A stretch of DNA of 64,000 nucleotides from an uncultured Pelagibacteraceae bacterium (GCA_902569735.1 CACFVE010000004.1:1-64000), one strand, 5' to 3'. Positions 47,187 to 56,715 are shown, counted from the stretch's first letter. Notes: generated by a model from the sequence alone, not told the origin. Numbers and translations are program-made.

Positions 47187-48272
47187 TTATAATTTTACCA
47201 TATCATCTTTGTGAACTATTTCAGATTTACTTAGATATCCTAAAATATTTTCTATTTCTTTGCTTTGTTTTCCTTTTATTTTATTTATCTCAGATGATGC
47301 AAATGAAGACAAACCTCTGGCAAGGTTATTATTGTTTTCGTCTACTACAAGTATATTTTCTCCTTTTTCAAAATCACCTTCTACTTTTACAATACCAGCT
47401 GCAAGTAAACTTTTACCTTTATTTAAAGCTCGGGCCGCCCCTTGATCAATATATATTTTACCAGAAGAGCTCAAAGAACTAATGATCCATTTTTTTCTAG
47501 CATCCAAACTAGAAATTTTTGGAATGAAGTGTGTGTAAATTTTATTTTTAATCATATTGCTAATCGGATTATCTTTTTTACCATTTGCAATAAACATATT
47601 ACATCCTGCATTTATACAGATTTTAGCAGCATCTAATTTTGTACTAATACCGCCAGAGCCATAAAGATTTTTTTTATTATCAATCAATGCATTAATATTT
47701 GAGTCAATGGAAGAAACAGTTTTGATGATTTTTTTAGATTTGTCATAAAGCCCATCAACGTCAGATAGAATAATAAGAGTATCAGCTCCAACGATTTGAG
47801 CAACTCGTGCTGCCAATCTATCATTATCTCCATACTTAATTTCTGCTGTTGCTGTGGTATCATTTTCATTAACGATTGGAATTGCTTTCAGTTTAAATAA
47901 GTTATCAAAAGTTCTTCTAACATTTAATGCCCTTCTGCGTTGTTCAGTGTCATCTGGACTTATTAGTATTTGACCTGTTTTAATTTTATATTTGTCAAAT
48001 AATTTTTGAAATTCCCCTGCTAAATGTATTTGACCAACAGCAGCAATGGCTTGACTCATTTCTAATTTAATTTTTTTCTTTTTAATTTTAAGATAATTTT
48101 GACCTAATGCAATTGCTCCTGAAGACACAATTACCAAATCATTTTTTCCTCTAAATTTTTTTAAATCTTTAATTAAGCTTGTTACCCATTTTTTTTTAAA
48201 TTTACCTTTATTATCAACAACAGTGGATGAACCAAGTTTTATTACTATTTTTTTTGAGTTATCAATTAACAT
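47187..48272 (-). CDS. proB: Glutamate 5-kinase (with C-terminal PUA domain)
   Basis: 361 aa; VIKLGSSTVVD, IVSSGAIALGQ, NENDTTATAEIKYGDND. Confidence 0.94.
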   Translation of the reverse strand: MLIDNSKKIVIKLGSSTVVDNKGKFKKKWVTSLIKDLKKFRGKNDLVIVSSGAIALGQNYLKIKKKKIKLEMSQAIAAVGQIHLAGEFQKLFDKYKIKTGQILISPDDTEQRRRALNVRRTFDNLFKLKAIPIVNENDTTATAEIKYGDNDRLAARVAQIVGADTLIILSDVDGLYDKSKKIIKTVSSIDSNINALIDNKKNLYGSGGISTKLDAAKICINAGCNMFIANGKKDNPISNMIKNKIYTHFIPKISSLDARKKWIISSLSSSGKIYIDQGAARALNKGKSLLAAGIVKVEGDFEKGENILVVDENNNNLARGLSSFASSEINKIKGKQSKEIENILGYLSKSEIVHKDDMVKL

Positions 48273-49245
48273 TTTTTATCAATAGTTTTTTTACTTTTTG
48301 AATGTCTTTATTTGAAAAAACTGAAATTACTTCACACTTTGATTTGATTTTATTTTTAAATTCTTTTAATTTTTTATTAATATCATCTTTTTTTAACAAA
48401 TCAGATTTATTCAAGAAAATTATTTCCTTTTTTTTATCTAGACTTTTATCATATGAAGAAAGTTCGAGTTTAATCTTTTTATAACTATTAATTAAATTTT
48501 TTTCAGATAAGTCTATTAAGTGTAACAAAACTTTACATCTTTCTATGTGTCGCAAGAATTTATCACCTAACCCTACACCTTTATGTGCACCTTCAACTAG
48601 TCCAGGTATATCTGCTAAAGTTATTTCTTTTCCATCGTAATATGAAACTCCTAGATTTGGGTTAATAGTAGTAAATGGATAATTAGCAATTTTCGGCTTT
48701 GCTCTAGTTAAGGCTGCAAGCAAACTAGATTTTCCTGCGTTAGGCCGTCCTATAATACCTATATCAGCAATTATTTTCAGTTGTAACCAGATCCAAAATT
48801 CTTCTCCAATTTTACCATTTGTTTTTTTTCTAGGAGCTCTATTTGTTGAGCTTTTAAATCTAACATTGCCCAAGCCTCCTTTACCTCCAGAGGCTACTAA
48901 ATATTTTTCTTTGTTTTTTGTAAAATCATAAATCAGAGTATTATTATCCTCTTCATAAATTTGTGTACCGGTTGGAACTCTTAAAATTAAATCTTTACCA
49001 TTGCCTCCAGTTTTATTTTTTTTACTTCCAGGTTTCCCATGCTGAGCTTTAAAATGTTGAGCATATCTAAAATCTATTAAAGTATTTAAATTACGATCGG
49101 ACTCAATAACAATTGATCCTCCATCTCCGCCATCCCCACCATCAGGACCACCGTATTCAATAAATTTTTCTCTTCGGAAGCTAGCTGAACCAGAGCCACC
49201 GTTACCTGCTTTTATATATATTTTTGCTTGATCTAAAAATTTCAT
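48262..49245 (-). CDS. obgE: GTPase Obg
   Basis: 327 aa; glycine-rich Obg fold GGDGGDGGSIVIESD, GRPNAGKSSLLAALTRAKPKIANYPFTT, DIPGLVEGAHKGVGLG. Confidence 0.96.
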   Translation of the reverse strand: MKFLDQAKIYIKAGNGGSGSASFRREKFIEYGGPDGGDGGDGGSIVIESDRNLNTLIDFRYAQHFKAQHGKPGSKKNKTGGNGKDLILRVPTGTQIYEEDNNTLIYDFTKNKEKYLVASGGKGGLGNVRFKSSTNRAPRKKTNGKIGEEFWIWLQLKIIADIGIIGRPNAGKSSLLAALTRAKPKIANYPFTTINPNLGVSYYDGKEITLADIPGLVEGAHKGVGLGDKFLRHIERCKVLLHLIDLSEKNLINSYKKIKLELSSYDKSLDKKKEIIFLNKSDLLKKDDINKKLKEFKNKIKSKCEVISVFSNKDIQKVKKLLIKNVN

Positions 49246-49283
49246 TATGGATATATAATAAATAACTAAAGTTATTTTTAGAT

Positions 49284-49538
49284 TTAATTGGGAATTACAG
49301 AAACAAAAGTTCTGTTTAATTTAGATTTTTTAAATTTTACTTTTCCCTTTACAAGAGAAAAAATTGAGTGGTCTTTTCCCATACTTACGTTATCACCAGG
49401 ATGGATTTTTGTACCCCTTTGTCTTACAATTATATTTCCTGGAATAACTGACTGATCCCCATATCTTTTAACTCCTAGACGTCTACCTTTACTATCTCGT
49501 CCATTTTTCGATGATCCACCAGCTTTTTTTGTTGCCAT
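49284..49538 (-). CDS. rpmA: 50S ribosomal protein L27
   Basis: 84 aa; [29 protein letters not shown]. Confidence 0.97.
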   Translation of the reverse strand: MATKKAGGSSKNGRDSKGRRLGVKRYGDQSVIPGNIIVRQRGTKIHPGDNVSMGKDHSIFSLVKGKVKFKKSKLNRTFVSVIPN

Positions 49539-49547
49539 AAATAATCT

Positions 49548-49964
49548 CTATTTTTTTAAAATCTTTTTAGTTACAGTTTTTTTCTGGTTATTTTTTTTTA
49601 CTTTAGTTTGAGGTTTAGAAGCTTCAGCATTGGCTATAAGCTTACCATCTTTTGATAAAATTTTTGTTATTTGTATTTTAGAATGTCTTTGTCTATGTCC
49701 ATTCTTTTTTCTAGAATGTTTTCTTCTTCTTTTGTGAAAAACTAATACAGTTCTATCTTTAACGTTATCTAGAAGTTTAGCTTCAACTATAGCTCCTTTA
49801 ATATTAGGATTACCTACTTCTGTATTTTTATCATCATTTAGAAGCAAAACATTTTCAAACTTTACGGTATTTCCTATTTTAGCGTCTAGTTTTTCAACTT
49901 CTAAAATTTTACTAGCAGAAACTTTATATTGTTTTCCACCTGTTTCTATAATTGCAAATGACAT
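49548..49964 (-). CDS. rplU: 50S ribosomal protein L21 with basic C-terminal extension
   Basis: 138 aa; MSFAIIETGGKQYKVS, HKRRRKHSRKKNGHRQRHSKIQI. Confidence 0.95.
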   Translation of the reverse strand: MSFAIIETGGKQYKVSASKILEVEKLDAKIGNTVKFENVLLLNDDKNTEVGNPNIKGAIVEAKLLDNVKDRTVLVFHKRRRKHSRKKNGHRQRHSKIQITKILSKDGKLIANAEASKPQTKVKKNNQKKTVTKKILKK

Positions 49965-49990
49965 AAATTATCTTTCTTTAAATTTAGGGC

Positions 49991-50018
49991 AATATAGCCT
50001 GCAGGATTGTCAAGTCAA
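49991..50018 (-). promoter_or_regulatory. Candidate sigma70-type promoter for rplU-rpmA-obgE-... operon
   Basis: On minus strand TTGACT (50018-50013), 16-nt spacer, TATATT (49996-49991), 27 nt upstream of the rplU start codon. Confidence 0.55.
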
Positions 50019-50029
50019 GATGAATGAGA

Positions 50030-50797
50030 TTAAAAACTATCTTTTAAATCGCGTAATTTAGAGAAAATTTCTTGCTCTGATGCGTTATTTAAATTTACGG
50101 CATCTTTAATTGACGGCTCATTGCATCGTAGAAATATATTAGTTTTTTTTTCTTCTCCAATAGAGATTGGAACAGTAGGGGAGTTAGAATTTATTTTTAA
50201 ATTAATCCAATTAATCTTTTTTTTTAAAAATTCATTATTTTGGTCATATTCTAGACAAAACTCTAGATTTTTTTTTGTATATTCATGTCCACAATATATT
50301 TTAGTATCTATTGGTAAATTTTTTAATTTATTTAAAGATCTAAACATTTGTTCATTTGTTCCTTCAAAAACTTTACCACAACCTAAAGAGAAGAGAGTGT
50401 CTCCGGTAAAAACTATTTTTTCATCTTTGAGATAAAATGCTATGTGACCTTTTGTGTGACCTGGAATAAAAATGACTTCAAAAGAAATATTTCCCATTTT
50501 AAAATTTTGTTTTTCTTTTAATGCTATATCAATGCCAGGTATACGATCTTTATCTAAATCGAATCCTAAAACTTTAGATTTATATTTTTCTTTAAGTTTT
50601 TCGTTACCACCAACATGATCCAAATGATGATGCGTATTTAAAATATAATCTAATTTATTGTGTTTTTCATTTATTATTTTATCACAAGTAGTAAAATCAG
50701 ATGGATCAATTATTGCAACTGTATCACTGCTTCTATCATAAAGAAGATAACTGTAGTTATCATTCAAACAAGGAATAATTTCTACGTTTAATTTCAT
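50030..50797 (-). CDS. gloB: Hydroxyacylglutathione hydrolase (glyoxalase II)
   Basis: 255 aa; NTHHHLDHVGG metallo-beta-lactamase motif, FTGDTLFSLGCGKVFEG, CGHEYT. Confidence 0.93.
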   Translation of the reverse strand: MKLNVEIIPCLNDNYSYLLYDRSSDTVAIIDPSDFTTCDKIINEKHNKLDYILNTHHHLDHVGGNEKLKEKYKSKVLGFDLDKDRIPGIDIALKEKQNFKMGNISFEVIFIPGHTKGHIAFYLKDEKIVFTGDTLFSLGCGKVFEGTNEQMFRSLNKLKNLPIDTKIYCGHEYTKKNLEFCLEYDQNNEFLKKKINWINLKINSNSPTVPISIGEEKKTNIFLRCNEPSIKDAVNLNNASEQEIFSKLRDLKDSF

Positions 50798-51387
50798 CCT
50801 ATTAAAAATATCCCTAGCTTAGAAAAAAAATTTTTTATCTCGAGGTTATTTTTCTTAATTTCTGAGGTGTTATCTTTATTAACCCCTACAGCTTTTTTAA
50901 TCTTAATATTTTTTTCTAAACAAAAATGAAAAAAATCCTTTATTGTGCACATATGAAGATTAGGAGTATTATACCAAGAGTTTGGTAAAGTTTTTGTAAC
51001 TGGCATTTTTCCAAAAAATAATAAGCTAGTTCTCACCTTCCAATATCCAAAATTAGGTATTGATATAATCACTGATTTTCCAATTTTTAACAAATCTTTT
51101 AAAACTTTTTCGGGATTATAAAATGCCTGGAGTGTCTGACTTAATATTACAAAATCAAAGGATTGATTTGGAAATTGATGAAGTTCTGTTTCTGCATTTC
51201 CCTCAATGACTGGGAGACCTTTATAAATACATTTTGTAACATTTTCTTTTTTAAGTTCTAAACCTCGAGCTTCTATATTTTTCTCTTTAATTAAATGACT
51301 CATTAAAGAACCATCACCACAACCAACATCTAGAACTGTTACATTCTTTGGTAATAAATCTGCAATTACTTTAAATTCTTTTTTCAT
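50794..51387 (-). CDS. metW: Methionine biosynthesis protein MetW
   Basis: 197 aa; VLDVGCGDGSLMSHL, FDFVILSQTLQAFYNPEKVL; downstream of metX. Confidence 0.92.
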   Translation of the reverse strand: MKKEFKVIADLLPKNVTVLDVGCGDGSLMSHLIKEKNIEARGLELKKENVTKCIYKGLPVIEGNAETELHQFPNQSFDFVILSQTLQAFYNPEKVLKDLLKIGKSVIISIPNFGYWKVRTSLLFFGKMPVTKTLPNSWYNTPNLHMCTIKDFFHFCLEKNIKIKKAVGVNKDNTSEIKKNNLEIKNFFSKLGIFLIG

Positions 51388-52510
51388 TTTTAAATTTTAT
51401 GTGCATTGAGTCTATGAATCCTTTTAAAGTTTTAAGAAACTCGGGTTCATTTACTAAAAAAGAGTCGTGACCTTTGTCAGTTTTAATCTCAGAGAAAGAG
51501 ACGTCCGCCCCTGAAGCATTAAGAGCAATTACTATATCTTTGTTTTCTTTTGTTGTGTACAGCCAATCTGAAGAGAAAGAAATAACTAAAAATTTTATTT
51601 TTTGATTTTTAAAAGCCTCAATAAGACCACCTTTAAAATGTTTTGATAAATCAAAATAATCCATTGCCCTAGTAATATACAAGACAGAATTTGCATCAAA
51701 TCTTTCTACGAAAGCACTACCCTGATGTCTTAAATAACTTTCAACTTGAAAATCTGCATTAAAACTAAATTCATAATCTGCTTTCTCTTGAAGTTTTCTT
51801 CCAAATTTTTCTTGCATTCCTTTCTCAGACAAATAACTAATATGACCTACCATTCTTGCTACAGCTAATCCATTTTTAGGTTGCACATTTTTTGATAAAT
51901 ATTTTCCTTTGTCCCATACAGGATCCGCCATGATAGCTTGTCGAGCAAGTTCGTTAAGAGCTATATTTTGTGCACTATGACTTGTACTGCAAGCAATAGG
52001 AATTGCTGAAAATGTTTTATTTGGGAATATTGTACAGAACTCAAGTAGTTGCATTCCACCCATAGATCCTCCTGTAGCACAAAGAAGTTTTTTGATACCT
52101 AGATGATCAAGAAGAGTTTCTTGTGCTTTAACCATATCTCTTATGGTTATAACTGGAAAATTTAATCCATACGGTTCATTTGTTTTTTTATCTATCTCTT
52201 TAGGACCCCATGAACCCATGCATCCTCCAATAACGTTTGCACATATTACAAAATACTTATTTGTATCAATTGCTTTATCTGGACCTACGGCTGTAATCCA
52301 CCATCCTTCTTTTTTTGTTACAGGATTTATTTCGCTAACAAACTGATCTCCAGTAAGTGCATGGAAAACTAATATAGCATTATCTTTTGACTCGTTTAGT
52401 TTTCCGTAAGTTTCATATGCTAAAGGAAAATCTTTAATAGTTTGCCCACAATCTAATTTAAGTGGCTTAGAGACATTAATGGTCTTAATATTTTTAATTT
52501 TATAGTTCAT
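51371..52510 (-). CDS. metX: Homoserine O-acetyltransferase
   Basis: 379 aa; NAILVFHALTGDQFV, GGSMGGMQLLEF, DKGHDSFLVNEPEF. Confidence 0.95.
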   Translation of the reverse strand: MNYKIKNIKTINVSKPLKLDCGQTIKDFPLAYETYGKLNESKDNAILVFHALTGDQFVSEINPVTKKEGWWITAVGPDKAIDTNKYFVICANVIGGCMGSWGPKEIDKKTNEPYGLNFPVITIRDMVKAQETLLDHLGIKKLLCATGGSMGGMQLLEFCTIFPNKTFSAIPIACSTSHSAQNIALNELARQAIMADPVWDKGKYLSKNVQPKNGLAVARMVGHISYLSEKGMQEKFGRKLQEKADYEFSFNADFQVESYLRHQGSAFVERFDANSVLYITRAMDYFDLSKHFKGGLIEAFKNQKIKFLVISFSSDWLYTTKENKDIVIALNASGADVSFSEIKTDKGHDSFLVNEPEFLKTLKGFIDSMHIKFKNEKRI

Positions 52511-52512
52511 TC

Positions 52513-52538
52513 AAAAAAAAAGCCCAGCTAAACTGGGC
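52513..52538 (-). terminator. Intrinsic terminator between SAM-II aptamer and metX start
   Basis: Minus strand GCCCAG-TTTAG-CTGGGC followed by TTTTTTTTT; ends 2 nt before the metX start codon. Confidence 0.88.
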
Positions 52539-52541
52539 GAA

Positions 52542-52594
52542 CCCCTTTTTAGCTAAATTTATTATGCGCTTGCAATATGGTTAAATCAGCGCTT
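52542..52594 (-). promoter_or_regulatory. SAM-II riboswitch aptamer upstream of metX
   Basis: Minus strand AAGCGCTGATTTAACCATATTGCAAGCGCATAATAAATTTAGCTAAAAAGGGG matches the recalled SAM-II consensus (GCGCU GAUUUAACC..AUUGCA AGCGC..AAAUxxAGCUAAAAAGG); upstream of metX as expected. Confidence 0.95.
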
Positions 52595-52621
52595 CTAATG
52601 TTTACTAAATCATCTTAAACT

Positions 52622-52627
52622 TGTCAA
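52622..52627 (-). promoter_or_regulatory. Candidate -35 (TTGACA) of the metX promoter
   Basis: Minus strand TTGACA; a 17-nt spacer gives a weak -10 TAAACA (52604-52599) and predicts TSS near the first aptamer base. Confidence 0.4.
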
Positions 52628-52690
52628 TTTTATATGAGATGAAAGTTTTATAGAAATAATCGAACATTTTATATAATACATTAAAATAAC

Positions 52691-53773
52691 ATGAGATTAC
52701 CAAAACCGAAAAAAATTACAGCCCAAAAGTACGTATCTGGCCTTAGCTTATTTAAAGGAAAAAAGGTTAAAATTAAACTATCTGCCAATGAGTCAGCTCT
52801 TGGTCCGAGTCCAAAAGCTATAAGGGAATATAACAAGGTATCTAAAAATTTTAAAAGATATCCTGATTCTAATGGCACCGCATTGAAAAATATTTTAGCT
52901 AATAAATTTAAAATAGACAAAAATAGAATAATACTTGGTTCTGGTTCAGATCAGATATTTGAACTTGTTTGCAACGCTTTTATTAAAAAAAATGATGAAG
53001 TGATTGTCTCTAAATATAGTTTTATAATATACAGAATTTACAGCAAGATTAATGGAGCAAAAATTATTTATGCAAAAGAGAAAAATTTTACAATTTCTGT
53101 TCAAGAAATACTTTCTAAAGTAACTAGAAGAACTAAATTAGTTTTTTTAGCTAATCCTAATAATCCTACCGGCACATACATAAGGAAAAAAGAACTAGTC
53201 TATTTAAGAAAAAAACTTAGAAGCGATATTCTTCTTATTGTTGATGATGCATATTTTGAATATTTAAAAGAAAAAGATTATTTACCTGGTTTAAAGTTAT
53301 TTTCTAGACATAAAAATGTTTTAGTTACCAGAACATTTTCCAAAGTTTATGGATTAGCAGGATTAAGAGTGGGATGGGGATATGCTTCTAAAGAGATTAT
53401 TAATACTTTAAATAAAATTAAACCTCCTTTTAATGTAAGTAGACCGGCTTTGTTCGCCGCTTCTGCCGCTATAAAAGATAGTGTTTGGCTTAAAAAAGAA
53501 GTTAATCATATTTCTAAATGGAATAAGATATTATTCAAAAAATTTAAAGAAATGAAAATTGCAACAAACGAGAGTAAAACAAATTTTTTATTGTTAAATT
53601 TTGATAGAGTGAATATAAGTTCAAAGAGAGTATTTCAAAAATTAGGTAATGCAGGTATTTTGGTTAGAGCGATGAATGTTTATGGAATAAAAAATTCTTT
53701 AAGGATTACTATTGGAAAGAGTAAAGAAAATAAAAAGTTAATTTCTAAACTTAGGAAAATTTTAAATGTTTAA
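52691..53773 (+). CDS. hisC: Histidinol-phosphate aminotransferase family
   Basis: 360 aa; KLSANESALGPSPKAI, FLANPNNPTGTYI, TFSKVYGLAGLRVGWG. Confidence 0.92.
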   Translation: MRLPKPKKITAQKYVSGLSLFKGKKVKIKLSANESALGPSPKAIREYNKVSKNFKRYPDSNGTALKNILANKFKIDKNRIILGSGSDQIFELVCNAFIKKNDEVIVSKYSFIIYRIYSKINGAKIIYAKEKNFTISVQEILSKVTRRTKLVFLANPNNPTGTYIRKKELVYLRKKLRSDILLIVDDAYFEYLKEKDYLPGLKLFSRHKNVLVTRTFSKVYGLAGLRVGWGYASKEIINTLNKIKPPFNVSRPALFAASAAIKDSVWLKKEVNHISKWNKILFKKFKEMKIATNESKTNFLLLNFDRVNISSKRVFQKLGNAGILVRAMNVYGIKNSLRITIGKSKENKKLISKLRKILNV

Positions 53774-54662
53774 TAAGATAACAATTATCGGTTGTGGCTT
53801 AATTGGTTCCTCTTTATTAAGGGCAATTGATAAAAAAAAATTAGCAAAAGAGATTAGCATTTATGATAAATCAAAAGAGAATTCAATATTTATAAAAAAT
53901 AATTTTTCAGCTAGAGTTTTTAATGACATTTCTGAATCTGTTAAAGAGTCAGATTTAGTAATCATTTCATCTCCTCTTAGTAGCTATAAAGAAATTCTAC
54001 TCTCTATAAAATCAAATTTAAAAAAAGATGTTATTTTAACTGACACTGGTTCAGCAAAAAAAGAAATTAATAAGATAATCAGGAATCTAAACTTAGAACA
54101 TGTACACTGGATATCTTCACATCCTATAGCTGGGACTGAATTTAGTGGACCAGAGTCAGGTTTTAGTGAGTTGTTTGAAAATAGATGGTGCATTTTATCA
54201 ACTGAAAGCCAAAATAATACAAAGCAAATAAATACATTAAAAATTTTTTGGGAGACGATTGGTAGCAAAGTAAAGCTTATGACATTTGAAGATCATGATT
54301 ACGTTCTCTCAATAACAAGTCATTTACCTCATGCTGTTGCTTATAGTATTGTAAGAACAGTTATCAATGATGATGACAAATTTAAAAATGAAATTATTCA
54401 ATATAGTGCTAGTGGTTTAAGAGATTTTACTCGTATAGCTGCTTCAGATCCAATAATGTGGAGAGATATATTTATTGATAATAGTGAAAATATATTAAAA
54501 GTTTTAAATAGTTTTTCCGAAAATCTTGAGGAGATAAAAAAAGCTATTCAAAGCAAGAGTGGTGAAAAATTAAACAATATTTTTTCTTCTACAAGAAAAT
54601 TAAGAAAAGAGATAATAAAAGCTGGCCAAGAAACAGACAAACCAAACTTTGGTAGAAAATAA
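53766..54662 (+). CDS. tyrA: Prephenate/arogenate dehydrogenase
   Basis: 298 aa; IIGCGLIGSSLLRAI, HPIAGTEFSGPESGFSELFENRWCIL, SHLPHAVAYSI. Confidence 0.92.
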   Translation: MFNKITIIGCGLIGSSLLRAIDKKKLAKEISIYDKSKENSIFIKNNFSARVFNDISESVKESDLVIISSPLSSYKEILLSIKSNLKKDVILTDTGSAKKEINKIIRNLNLEHVHWISSHPIAGTEFSGPESGFSELFENRWCILSTESQNNTKQINTLKIFWETIGSKVKLMTFEDHDYVLSITSHLPHAVAYSIVRTVINDDDKFKNEIIQYSASGLRDFTRIAASDPIMWRDIFIDNSENILKVLNSFSENLEEIKKAIQSKSGEKLNNIFSSTRKLRKEIIKAGQETDKPNFGRK

Positions 54663-54664
54663 AA

Positions 54665-55372
54665 TTAATTTAAATTATCAATAGTAGAATAAATTTTTGT
54701 CTCTAAATCATTTATAAAAACATTTTTATCTTTTCCAGGCTCAATAGGCTCCAAGAAAGATATCTTAATGTCGTGATTATGTTTTAAAAAACTATTTTTT
54801 GGCCAAACCTTACCGGTATTTAATGCAACGGGGACGCAAGGTAAATTTAATGCTTCATATATTCTTCCAGCACCCTTTTTAAAAGGTAATCTTTCACCAA
54901 ATTTTACTCTTGTCCCTTGAGGGAAAATTAATAGAGGTCTTTTACTAATTTTTATATTATTTTTGATTTTATCAAAAAAATTTAAATTATCTTTTGTAGT
55001 AGTGTCTCTGACGATATCAATTGAACCAATTTTTTTTAAATACCAACCAAACAAAGGAATTTTTAAAAGTTCCTTTTTAAGGATAAATATAGGATATTGT
55101 AAAGGAGCTTGGAGTATAAATGTTTCAAGTAAAGATTGATGTGCACTTGCAACAAAAAACCTTTCATTTTTTTTTAAATTTTCTGTTCCAGAAAAAGTAA
55201 CTTTAACTCCTAGTACAAATCTTAATAAAAATATAATTATATGCGCTAATATCTTTCCACAAATTAAAGTAGCTTTACTTGGTAAAATTAATGTTGGTAA
55301 AGCTATAATAAAAACTAATATCAAGGCTAGATAAAATAATATGGTAAATAAGATTGATCTTATAAATTGCAT
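54665..55372 (-). CDS. plsC: 1-acyl-sn-glycerol-3-phosphate acyltransferase
   Basis: 235 aa; HQSLLETF (HX4D-like variant), FPQGTRVKFGE. Confidence 0.88.
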   Translation of the reverse strand: MQFIRSILFTILFYLALILVFIIALPTLILPSKATLICGKILAHIIIFLLRFVLGVKVTFSGTENLKKNERFFVASAHQSLLETFILQAPLQYPIFILKKELLKIPLFGWYLKKIGSIDIVRDTTTKDNLNFFDKIKNNIKISKRPLLIFPQGTRVKFGERLPFKKGAGRIYEALNLPCVPVALNTGKVWPKNSFLKHNHDIKISFLEPIEPGKDKNVFINDLETKIYSTIDNLN

Positions 55373-56601
55373 TATTGTTTAAGCAAACTCTTAATATCCT
55401 GTTTTTTTCTTATTATTCTTGTTTTAGATTTATTTATAATTATCTCAGCTATAAAAGGTTTAGTATTATAGTTTGAAGATAAAGAAGAACCGTAAGCTCC
55501 AACATCTGAGATAGCAACGAAATCTGATTGATTAAGTCTTTGGTACTTGTTGTATTTTATGAATTTGCAAGTAGTCTCACATATTGGACCAACAAATTCT
55601 AAAGGCCCTTTATTTTTTTTACTATTCTTAATTACTGGAATAATATTATGAACAGCGTCATAAAGAGCAGTTCTCATAAAATCATTCATACCAGCATTTA
55701 AAATTGCAAATGTTTTATTAGAACCTTTTTTTAAATATTGAACTTTAGTTACCAAAATAGCCGTATTACCCAAAATTGCTCGTCCCGGTTCAAAAATAAT
55801 ATTACAGTCATATTTTTTTCTAAATTTTTCAACTAAATCTGAATAGTTTTTAAGATTTATTTTTCTATCGCTTTTTTTATATGTAATACCAAAACCACCA
55901 CCAAGATCTACGAACTTGAAGTAAATTTTTGTTTTTTCAATTATCTCCTCTAAAACTTTTAAGGTCTTCTTAAAAGGATTTTCACTTAATATTTGACTTC
56001 CGATATGCACGCTTATTGCATTGAGTTTTAAATTTTTCAATTTTTTTATATTAAGACAAAATGAGATTAAATTTGTTTTTGAAAGTCCAAATTTATCTTC
56101 TGCTTTGCCTGTAGAAATTTTTTTATGTGTTGCAGCATTGATATCAGGATTTAGTCTGATGCCAATCGCAATCTTTTTTTTTAAACCACCTGCGATTTTA
56201 TTAATTAATACAGCTTCATTTTCTGATTCAACATTTATTAATAAAATATTTTTTCTTATTGCTAATTTAATTTCATCCTCTGATTTACCCACACCAGAGA
56301 AAACAATTTTATTTGGTTTTATACCAGATTTAATAGCCTTAAGTAATTCACCTCCTGAAACTACGTCTGCACCTGATCCCATTTTTTTTAAAACTTTTAA
56401 AATTTGAATATTTGAATTCGCTTTTACTGAAAAACAAATTAATGGGTTAGATTTTTTGAAATTATTTGAAAAAGACTTGTAATTTTCCACAATATTACCT
56501 TCAGAATAAAGATAAAAAGGAGTACTCAATTTTGAAGTTAAACTTCTTACAGAGACACCCTCCACAAATAGATTATTATTTTTATATCTTATATAAGACA
56601 T
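55372..56601 (-). CDS. lysA: Diaminopimelate decarboxylase
   Basis: 409 aa; TPFYLYSEGNIVENY, CFSVKANSN PLP lysine, FVDLGGGFGITY, GPICETTCKF. Confidence 0.94.
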   Translation of the reverse strand: MSYIRYKNNNLFVEGVSVRSLTSKLSTPFYLYSEGNIVENYKSFSNNFKKSNPLICFSVKANSNIQILKVLKKMGSGADVVSGGELLKAIKSGIKPNKIVFSGVGKSEDEIKLAIRKNILLINVESENEAVLINKIAGGLKKKIAIGIRLNPDINAATHKKISTGKAEDKFGLSKTNLISFCLNIKKLKNLKLNAISVHIGSQILSENPFKKTLKVLEEIIEKTKIYFKFVDLGGGFGITYKKSDRKINLKNYSDLVEKFRKKYDCNIIFEPGRAILGNTAILVTKVQYLKKGSNKTFAILNAGMNDFMRTALYDAVHNIIPVIKNSKKNKGPLEFVGPICETTCKFIKYNKYQRLNQSDFVAISDVGAYGSSLSSNYNTKPFIAEIIINKSKTRIIRKKQDIKSLLKQ

Positions 56602-56604
56602 ATA

Positions 56605-56715
56605 TTAAATTATTTTTGTAAAACTATTAATCGACCCTTGGTATTGTGGCTCTGATTTTTTACCGCATGATCCCAATACAAACATTAAAACTATAAGAGT
56701 AATAATTAATCTCAT
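56605..56715 (-). CDS. 36-aa lipoprotein, LptM/YifL-like, not in supplied ORF track
   Basis: MRLIITLIVLMFVLGSCGKKSEPQYQGSINSFTKII*; lipobox LGSC; ATGA overlap with argH stop; lies between argH and lysA. Confidence 0.75.
   Translation of the reverse strand: MRLIITLIVLMFVLGSCGKKSEPQYQGSINSFTKII

Noticed and set aside
52681-52920. 79-aa minus-strand ORF overlapping the hisC start
   Set aside because: Overlaps the well-supported hisC N-terminus; no conserved features.
56021-56407. 128-aa ORF on plus strand opposite lysA
   Set aside because: Antisense to conserved diaminopimelate decarboxylase; hydrophobic low-complexity translation typical of a shadow frame.
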